From: Thiorhodococcus minor
GTDB lineage: Bacteria > Pseudomonadota > Gammaproteobacteria > Chromatiales > Chromatiaceae
Direction of reading: 5' to 3'
Assembly: GCF_010820565.1 (NCBI RefSeq)
Contig: NZ_JAAIJQ010000032.1
Location: forward strand, 1-64,000
DNA: 64,000 nucleotides
The notes under the pieces are model-generated. The model did no database searches and was not told the origin of the DNA. It saw nothing but the letters and a program-made list of their open reading frames with translations. A program made the position numbers and the translations under genes. Below, piece after piece: positions 54,105 to 63,100 of this stretch (its first letter is position 1; the number at the start of each line of letters is the position of its first letter).

Positions 54105-56917
54105 GGCGTCCTCCACGGCTGGGACGAATCGCGATTCTTGGTGCCTGCCACGCGGCCGGGCTGGGGGTCCGCGGCGACGGCCGACTCCTGCTGGCGCTGC
54201 AAGTCGTAGATGGCAACCGCCTCGGCCGCGTGGTCGGCGGCAGGCACGCGGCTCCGATGGAGGCTGACGGCGCGCTCCACGGCGTTGTCGTCGATGCGGT
54301 AGACATCGTGCAAACGGCGATGCTCAGCCGCCGACGCGGACTCACCCAGCTCCGTAAGAACCAGACTCAGATTGTGGTGGGTCGCGGCGTTCTCCGGGTC
54401 CTCACGCAAGGCCCGCTCGAGCCAATGACGGGCGCGCTGCAGAAATGCCATCCGCGTCTGCCGGCGCTGGGGGCCGCGCTCCTGGCGGGCGCGCTCGTAG
54501 AGGGTGCGGCCGAGCTCGGTCAGCATGCGGTAGTCGCGCGCGAAGTCGAAGCCACGCTCCCGAGCCGCGTTGAAGCGCGTCTCCGCGAGCGCCTCCAAGG
54601 TTGCGATGGCGGCATCCAGCTGACCCAGGTCGCGGTCGATCAGTGCGGTGAGCCAGGCCAGCACCCAAGGCGGAGCCGGCGGCTCGAAAGCCGCTGCCCG
54701 CCCCAGCGCCGCGCCCGCCTCCTCCAGACGCCCTTCCTGATAGAGGACACGGGCCAGGTTCAGCGCTCCGTCGGGGCGACCCAGCGCCTCGACCTGGGCG
54801 AAGGCCTCGGCGGCCTGGCGGCTTTCGCCACGCTTGCCCTCCCTCAGCAAACCGATGCCATAGTCGTTCCAGCGCTCCCAGGCGGGGATGGGGCTTTGCT
54901 GTCGAGCGACCTGGTGAGAGCCGTCGATCGGCAGCGTCAGTCGGTCCTCGGCCATGGTCACGATGGGGAGCCGATTGCCTGCGAAGGCATCGCCTTCGAC
55001 GAAGCGCAGGAAGCGGGAGTCGAACTTGCGGTAGCGCAGCGCCGCCTCGATGCTGATCGGACCCTGGGCATCCGGCGGCACAATTAAGGCGTAATGCACG
55101 ACCGCCGCGGCACCCGGCGGGATCTGATGGTCGTAGAGGGCAACGAAGATATCCTGGGCGTTGCGGCGCTCGATTCGATTGCCGTCCCGGTCCAACAGAT
55201 AGGCGTTCACGAAATAGGCCCAATCGTCCACGGCGCCTTGGTGGCCGAGCGCCCCGGAGCGACCGATGACGCGCTCGCCGCTGCTGACCCTGACATCCAG
55301 CCACAGCTCGTTGGAGTCCACTGTACCTTGGGTCAGGTGGTGACCCACTCCGATGGTCCGGATGACCACTTCCAGGAGATAGCGCTTGCCTGGCTCGAGG
55401 TCAGGCAGATCGGGACGCAGAGGCGCGTGCAGCCGGCCCTCAATGCTGCCGCCCTCCTTGATGCCGAAGAGGTCCACCCTGGCCGCTCGGCGCAGCATCT
55501 CGACCCGCGCGGGGTTGCCCTCCTCCGCCGCGCCCAGCATTTCCGGCACTGCCGTATTGGCTGCGGCGAAGCGATGACCGTGCACCACCCGCTTCCCATC
55601 GCCAGCAAGGTCGCGGGCCGCGGGATCGGAGGACGGCTGCAGCGGCATATGACAGTCACTGCAAGCGCGAACGGCCTGGGCCGGATAGTAGAAGCTGTCG
55701 ACCCGATGCCCGGAGACACCGCTCATGAGGAAGCTGTCGTAGTGATTCTGCCCGCGCAGCCAGCGATAGCGATTCAAGGCGAAGGGCAGATGCACCTTAT
55801 GGCAGCTCGAGCAAAACTCCGCGCTCCGATGCACGGGCTTGAGCATGGTCTCCTTGTGGAAGGCAGGCTTGGCCTTGATCAGCTGGCGATTGACGGCCCG
55901 GAGCAAGGGCGAGTCGCTGAGCGCGAAGGGATACCGTTGCGGGTCCTCGAAACGGTAGGCGCCATTGCCCAGCGGGGAATCGACCGCCGTGATGGCATGA
56001 CAGCCGAGACAGGTGATCCCGGCGGCGCCCGTCGGATCTGTGTCCGGAGCGAAATCCGCCCGGTCGAAGCGTCCCGAGAAGAGCGGCACCTGGTCGTGGC
56101 AGGTCGCACAGAGGCGCGCGGCCTGCGTATGCCCGTCGCGCTCGATCAGCGAGGCGCGCAGCTCGTCGATGCTGGCGCGATAGGCCGGATTGTTGAACGA
56201 GCTCATCGCATGCATGCCCTGCGCGTGATCGGCCGCGATAGCGCCGTGACACTCGGCGCAGACCGCGTCCTGCATCAGATGCTCGGGCGGAATCGGCTCC
56301 AGCTGCGAAAGCTCGGTCAAGGCGGGTAAGTAAGCGCGCAAGCGCTCCGGCTCCTGTGCCCCGGCTGTGAGGTGCAAGGCGAGTGCGCCCCCTGCAATCC
56401 CGCAGGCCGCCACCGCCCAAGCGGCGCCGGGTCGCCAATCGAGACGTGGACCAGCCAGCCGATGCAGGACGAAGAGCCAGACGGCAGCCAGCGGCATAAG
56501 CACATGGATCCAATAGGCCCAGCGCCGCACCAGCGGATCATTGACCTCGAAAAAGCCGAAACGGGTCAGCAGAATGCCAGACGCAAAGACGGCCACCAGA
56601 CTCAGCAGCAGAGCCAGCCCGGCCCGCACGGCATAGCGGTTCGGCCGGCGCCAAGCCCGCCTCAGGTGGAGGCCGGCAAAGGCAAGCACCGGAAGCAGGG
56701 TGATGAGCCCGAGCGCCAGATGCCCCAGGAACATCAAGAGATAGAGCCGGTTCTGCAGGATACGGCCGGTCGCAAGCTCGCTCAGGGTCACGGCGACCAA
56801 ATAGAGCGAGCTGATCAGGAGCAGCCCCAGCAGCAGGCCGACAAGCCAAAGCAGCTTGCGGAGTGCGGGCGTAACGACGGGCTGGAGGAGAATCTCGGGC
56901 GCGCGGGAAGAGCTCAT
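54101..56917 (-). CDS. Membrane multiheme cytochrome fused to TPR domain
   Basis: The 938-residue protein has three parts. Residues 21-184 form five membrane helices; His66/His84 in helix 2 and His138/His152 in helix 4 are placed like ligands of a two-heme b cytochrome. Residues 215-425 carry five CxxCH motifs: CAECH (220), CATCH (270), CLGCH (303), CSSCH (369) and CSDCH (419), so five c hemes are expected. A central beta-rich region follows, and from about 690 to 930 TPR-like helices. GAGGG lies seven bases before the ATG at 56917. It is the first gene of the operon with the UnbV and TPR genes. It probably passes electrons between quinol and periplasmic partners; this is inference. Confidence 0.85.
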   Translation of the reverse strand: MSSSRAPEILLQPVVTPALRKLLWLVGLLLGLLLISSLYLVAVTLSELATGRILQNRLYLLMFLGHLALGLITLLPVLAFAGLHLRRAWRRPNRYAVRAGLALLLSLVAVFASGILLTRFGFFEVNDPLVRRWAYWIHVLMPLAAVWLFVLHRLAGPRLDWRPGAAWAVAACGIAGGALALHLTAGAQEPERLRAYLPALTELSQLEPIPPEHLMQDAVCAECHGAIAADHAQGMHAMSSFNNPAYRASIDELRASLIERDGHTQAARLCATCHDQVPLFSGRFDRADFAPDTDPTGAAGITCLGCHAITAVDSPLGNGAYRFEDPQRYPFALSDSPLLRAVNRQLIKAKPAFHKETMLKPVHRSAEFCSSCHKVHLPFALNRYRWLRGQNHYDSFLMSGVSGHRVDSFYYPAQAVRACSDCHMPLQPSSDPAARDLAGDGKRVVHGHRFAAANTAVPEMLGAAEEGNPARVEMLRRAARVDLFGIKEGGSIEGRLHAPLRPDLPDLEPGKRYLLEVVIRTIGVGHHLTQGTVDSNELWLDVRVSSGERVIGRSGALGHQGAVDDWAYFVNAYLLDRDGNRIERRNAQDIFVALYDHQIPPGAAAVVHYALIVPPDAQGPISIEAALRYRKFDSRFLRFVEGDAFAGNRLPIVTMAEDRLTLPIDGSHQVARQQSPIPAWERWNDYGIGLLREGKRGESRQAAEAFAQVEALGRPDGALNLARVLYQEGRLEEAGAALGRAAAFEPPAPPWVLAWLTALIDRDLGQLDAAIATLEALAETRFNAARERGFDFARDYRMLTELGRTLYERARQERGPQRRQTRMAFLQRARHWLERALREDPENAATHHNLSLVLTELGESASAAEHRRLHDVYRIDDNAVERAVSLHRSRVPAADHAAEAVAIYDLQRQQESAVAADPQPGRVAGTKNRDSSQPWRTP

Positions 56918-57091
56918 CAACCGACCCTCAACGACCTAGAAACCGCACGCCGATCAATGAAACCAGCGTGCTCAGCCATCGAGTGTAGCCCGGCTTAGCA
57001 GAATGCCAACTGAGAGCGGCAAAGCCAGCCTCATGGGGCTTAGCCCACTCGGCACCCAGGCCCGGTCGGGTGAATCGGCTCGACTACCTCA

Positions 57092-57134
57092 TCCGGGCCG
57101 GACGCATCACAGGTGATGACGTTTCCGGCCCGGA
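57092..57134 (-). terminator. Hairpin behind the giant repeat gene
   Basis: TCCGGGCCGGA (57092-57102) and TCCGGCCCGGA (57124-57134) form a perfect 11-bp stem, with a nested CATCA/TGATG stem. It starts seven bases beyond the stop codon of the giant gene. No T-tract is present. Confidence 0.5.
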
Positions 57135-57140
57135 CGAGAC

Positions 57141-60100
57141 TCAAGGCGTAAAGCGCCCCACGGCTGCGGGGATGCGCGCTATGGCGTCCTCATAGCTCGT
57201 GCAGCTGCCATCGAGATCCTTGAGGATATCCACCGCCTCGATGAAGAACTGATCCTGCAGATCGGCAGGCAGTTGCGTGTACAGGATCTGGACGCGCTCC
57301 TGCTCGGCGATGAAGGCCAGGGAGACCCGCACCCGGTCGGCCAGCAGGCGCTGCTCGACGAGGGATTCGGGATTCGCCCAGGCACCGTTGATAAGGGCGA
57401 CGACCAACTCCTCACGCTGCAAGCGCCCTGCGGCCAGGTCTTCCAGCCAGTAGCTCAGTCCCTCAGCGTCGGGGGCGCGGTCGAACAGATTCCAGTAGAG
57501 CGCCTCGAGCAGGCCCTCGTTGTCGAGCAGGGCGGGGAAACGCTCCTGTACCGTCGGCTGGTCGAAGAAACTGCGCGCCACGCTGGTAATATTCCAGTCG
57601 GCTCGGGTCTCAACGGCCTCAGTCCAGTAGTCGACGCCTTCGATATCGGGCGCCTCGCCGAAGTTGGCCACATACAGCTCGACGACACGCCAGCGGGTAT
57701 CACGATCCACCGGACCACGCTCGTCCCAGCAGTTATCACAGGTGATGTGCACAGTCGCGGTGGCAATGTTGGAGTCCTCGAGTCCATTGTTGGCCACATA
57801 GCTGAAGCTGTCGAGCTGGTCACTGTCGCAGCTATCTAGGGGGGTTGGACGATACTCGAAACCGCCGTCAGCAGTTGCGATCAGTGTACCCAAGGTTGGT
57901 TGGCTGACAATCTGCGCGGTCAGGCTGAGGCCACTAGGATCACGATCGTTGCGCAGCAAGCCGGGCGCAGCGCTCTGCAGCAGGCTATCGAAGGGCACGA
58001 CATAGTTGTCATCGACCGCGACCGGCGGCCTATCGGGAATGCTGATCGGTCCGTAGCTCGCAAACACAGTACAGTCGGCCATCACCGCTCCAGTGGTGTA
58101 GAGATCGCCGACGAGCGATCCATCGCAACCGCTAGTCGTCACCTCGAGCAGCTCATAGAGGGAGTCCGGAATGAGCTGGAAGCTGACGGTCTCCCCCTGC
58201 CCGATGACCTGAGGATCGCTAGGCTCGACCGTTCCGCCTGCGCTCGCCTGCGGTGTGACGGTGACCTGGGCTTGCGCCGTTCTTGAGAAGCCAACCTTTG
58301 TTCGCTGGTCGCTCTGGATGTTGGTCAGCGCGCATTGCGTGCTTTGACCCGCAAGCAGGCAGGCGCCGTCCCAGTGCGCGACCTGATAGCCGGCATCGGG
58401 CGTGGCGGTACAGGTGCTGGAGCCTCCCGCCGAGACGCTGCTGGGCGTGCAGCTGACGGTGCCGTTACCGCCGTCGACCAGGGCGGTGACGCTGAAGGTG
58501 TCGGGCGTTCTGGCCGCGAAGCTGACGGTGGCGGTCTGGTTCTTCTGGATCTTGGGCAGATAGCACTGGGTGGCGGCGCCGGCACTGGCGCAGTCACCGC
58601 CCCAGGCGGCGACCTGGTAGCCGGCGTCGGGGGTGGCGGTACAGGTGCTGGCCTCACCCTTGGCGACGGTGGTCGGGGTGCAGCTGACGCTGCCGTTGGC
58701 CCCATCGACGCTGGCGCTGACCTGATAGCTGCCGGGCAAGGCATGCAGGAAGCTCACGGTCGCAACCTGATCGGCATGGATCGCGCTGAGCTGGCACTGC
58801 GTCTGGCTGCCGGCGCTAGCGCAATCCCCGCCCCAGGCCTGCACCCGGTAGCCGGGATCGGGCACGGCGCTACAGAGGCTCGAGCCGCCATCGGAGACGG
58901 TTCCAGGGCTGCAGCTGACCGCGCCATGGCCGCTGTCAACGGTGGCGCTGACGCTATAGCTGGCTGCGGGGATGGGCTCGAAGCGCACGGTCGAGTTCTG
59001 ATCGGCCTGAATGTTACTGAGTGCGCAGTGAACGATGTGGCCGGTCGCGGCACAGGCGCCGCTCCAGACCGCGACCTGATAGCCGGTGTCCGGCACGGCG
59101 GTGCAGCTGGCGCTGTCGCCTTGCGGGACCGTGCTCGGCGCGCAGCTGACGCTGCCGTTGGCGCCGTCGACCGTGGCGCTGATGTTGAAGTCGGGCACCG
59201 CTTGGGCCACGAAGCTGACAGTGGCGCTCTGGTCGGACTGGATGTTGGTCAGAGCGCACTGGGCCGCGTTGCCAGTGCCCGTGCAGGCACCGCCCCAGTC
59301 CTGGATCTCCCAGCCGGCATCGGGCACGGCGGTGCAGCTGCTGCTATCGCCGGCGCTGACGGTGCTGGGCGTGCAGCTGACATGGCCGTTGCCGGCGCTG
59401 ACGGTTGCGCTGACGCTGTAGCTGGCCGCCGGTAGCGGGGCGAAGCTGACGCTGGCGCTCTTGTCGGCCTTGATCTTGGTCAGATAGCACTGCGCCTGCG
59501 TGCCCCGGCCGGCGCAGTCACCGTCCCAGCTGGCGACCTGGTAGCCAGTCTCGGGCACGGCGGTGCAGGTGCTCGCGCCGCCGGAATCGACCGTGGTGGG
59601 GGCGCAACTGACCGTGCCATGGCCAAGCGTGACGCTGGCGCTGACATGGTAGGCGTCGACCGGGATGGGCGTGAAGCTGACCGTGGAGGTCTGGTCCGCC
59701 TGCACGTTGGTCAGAGCGCAGTCGATGTTGGTGCCGGCGCTCGCGCAGGCGCCGCTCCAGCTGCCGACCTGGTAGCCGGCATCGGGCACGGCGGTGCAGC
59801 TGCCGCTGTCGCCTTGGGGCACCGTGCTCGGTGCGCAGCTGACGCTGCCGTTGCCGCCCGTGACCGTGGCGCTGAGGCTGTAGGTCGGCACCGGCAGCGC
59901 GGCAAAGCTAACCGCGGCGCTCTGGTCGGCCTGCACATTGGTCAGCGCGCATTGGGCCGCGCTGCCGGCGCTGGCGCAGGCGCCGCTCCAGCTCTGAACC
60001 GCATAACCGGCATCGGGCACGGCGGTGCAGCTGCTCGCACCGCCTGCGCCGACACTGGTCGGGCTGCAGCTGACATGACCGTTACCGCCAATGACCGTGG

Positions 60101-63100
60101 CACTGACGCTGTAGCTGGCCGAGGGGATGGGCTCGAAGCTGACGGTCGCGCTTTGATCGGCGCGGATCTTGGGGAGATAGCACTGACTGTTACTGCCCCA
60201 GGAGGCGCAAGCGTCACCCCAGCTCTGGACCTGGAAGCCAGCATCCGGCACGGCACTGCAAGTGCTGCTCTCACCCTTGCTGACCGTGGCAGGGGTACAG
60301 CTGACGCTGCCGTTGCCGCCGGTGACATTGGCGCTGACGTGGTAGCTCGCCGGTGGCAGGGCGCTGAAGCTCACTGTGGAGCTCTGGCTGGCCTGGATGT
60401 TGGTCAAGGTGCACTGGGTATTGGTCCCGGCGCTGGCGCAAGCACCGCCCCAGCCCGCAACCTGATCGCCAGGGCCAGGCACGGCCGTACAGCGACTGCT
60501 GCCGCCGGCGCTGACGTTGGCCGGGGTGCAGCTCACGGTTCCGTTACCCGCGCTGACGAGCGCACTGACACTATAAGTGCTCGGCGGGATGGCCGCGAAG
60601 CTGACCGTGGAGGTCTGGTCGGACTGGATGTTGCGGAGGCTGCACTGGGCTTGACTGCCAGACGCCGCGCAGGCGCCGCTCCAGCTCTGGACCTGATAAC
60701 CGGCGGCGGGCGCCGCGGTGCAGACGCTGTCATCCCCGGCTCTGACCGTAGCGGGTGTGCAGCTCACGCTGCCGTTGCCGACGCTGACCGTGGCGCTGAC
60801 TCGATAGCTCACCGGTGGGAGCGGAACAAAACGAACCATTGTTCGCTGGTCGCTCTGGATGTTGCTCAGCGCGCATTGCGTGCTTTGACCCGCAAGCAGG
60901 CAGGCGCCGTCCCAGTGCGCGACCTGATAGCCGGCATCGGGCACAGCGGTGCAGGTGGTGCTGCCACCGAGGGGGACGTCACTGGGCGTGCAGCTGACGG
61001 TCCCGTTGCCGCCATCGACCAGGGCGCTGACGCGGACGGTCGCGAGGGTCTTGGCCGCGAAGCGGACGCTGGCGGTCTGATCCTTCTGAATCTTGGGCAG
61101 GTAGCACTGGCTGCTGGTGCCGGCGCGCGCGCAGTCACCGTCCCAGCTGTCGACCTGGTAGCCCGGTTCGGGGGTGGCAGTACAGGTGCTGGCCGCGCCC
61201 TTGGGGACGGTGACCGGCGAGCAGCTCACCGACCCGCGGCCGGCGCTGACCGTGGCGCTGACATGGTAGCTGCCGGGCAGGACATGGGCGAAGCTGACGG
61301 TGGCGTTCTGATCAGAATAGATCTGGTCCAGCGCGCATTGCGTCTGGCTGCCGGCCCCGGCACAGTCCCCGCCCCAGGCCAGCACCCGGTAGCCGGGATC
61401 GGGCACCGCGGTGCATCGCACCCCGCTGCCGGCGGTGACGGTGCCGGCGCCGCAGCTGACCGCGCCATGACCGCTGGTGACGGTGGCGCTGACGGTAAAG
61501 CTGGCCGCGGGGATGGGCTCGAAACGCACGGTCGAGGCCTGATCGGCCTGGACGTTACTCAGGGCGCAGTGGACGGTGTGGCCGGTGGCGGCACAGGCGC
61601 CGGTCCAGGCCGCGACCTGATAGCCGCTGTCCGGCACGGCGGTGCAACTGGCGCTGTCGCCTTGCGGGACCGTGCTCGGCGCGCAGCTCACGGTGCCGTT
61701 GGCGCCGTCGACGCTGGCGATAACGCTATAGGTCGGCAGACCCTGGGACACAAAGGCCACGGTGGCGCGCTGGTCGGCCTGGATGTTGGTCAGGTCGCAC
61801 TGCGTGGCCGAGCCGGCAGCGGCGCAGTCGCCGCCCCAGCTGTCGATGGCCCAGCCGGCGTCGGGCACGGCGGTACAGCTGCTGCTGTCACCAGCCGTGA
61901 CCGTGGTCGGGGTGCAACTGACATGGCCATTACCGGCGCTGACGCTGGCGCTGACGCTGTAGTTGGCTGGCGGCAGCGGGGCGAAGCTGACGGTGGATGT
62001 CTTGTCGGCCTTGATTTTGGTCAGATAACACTGGGTCTGGGTACCCCAGCCGCTACAGTCCCCGCCCCAACTGGCCACCTGGTAGCCGGTATCCGGTACT
62101 GCGGTGCAGGTACTGGTACCGCCGGGGTTGACGGTGCTCGGGGTGCAACTGACCGCACCATGACCGAGTACGACGCTGGCGCTGACATGGTAGCTGCTGG
62201 GCGGGATGGCCGCGAAGCTGACGGTGGAGGTCCGATCCGCTTGGATATTGCTCAGCGCGCAGTGGGCGTTGGCGCCGGTGGCGGCACAGGCGCCGGTCCA
62301 AGCCTGCACCTGATAGCCGGCATCGGGCACGGCGTCGCAGCTACTGCTGTCGCCTTGGGGCACCGGACTGGGCGCGCAACTGACCGTGCCGTTACCGCCG
62401 CTGACCGTGGCGCCGATTGTGAAGGTCGGCACCGGCAGGGCGCTGAAGCTGACGCTTGAGACCTGGTCGGCCTGGATGTTGGTCAGGTCGCACTGGGCGG
62501 CGCTGCCAGTCGCGGCGCAGTCACCGCTCCACGCATCGACCTGATAACCGGCATCGGGCACGGCGCTACAGGTGCTGGCATCGCCGGCGGTCACACTGGT
62601 GGGGCTGCAGCTGACATGGCCGTTGCCGCCGCTGACCGTGGCGCTGACGCTGTAGCTGGCCGGCGGGATGGGCGCGAAGCTGACGGTGGCGGCCTGGTCG
62701 GCACGGATCTTGGTGAGGTAGCACTGGTCCTGACTGCCCCAGGAGGCGCAGGCATCGGTCCAGGCGGCGACCTGGTAGCCGGCGTCGGGCACGGCGGTGC
62801 AGGTGCTGTTGCCGCCCTTGCTGACCGTGGTCGGGCTGCAACTGACGCTGCCGTTGCCGCCAGTGACGTTGGCGCTGACGTGGTAGCTGGCCGGCGGCAG
62901 AGCGCTGAAGCTCACGGTGGAGCTCTGGTTGGCCTGGATGTTGGTCAGGCTGCACTGGGTATTGGTCCCGGCGCTGGCGCAGGCACCGCCCCAGCCCGCA
63001 ACCTGATCGCCAGCGCTGGGGACGGCCGTGCAGCGACTGCTGCCGCCGGCGCTGACGTTGGCCGGGGTGCAGCTCACGGTTCCGTTACCCGCGCTGACCA

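Noticed and set aside
59619-62459. 946-codon open frame on the plus strand inside the giant repeat gene
   Set aside because: It is the complement of the coding repeats; its length comes from the repeat lacking stops in that frame, with no start signal or recognisable domain.
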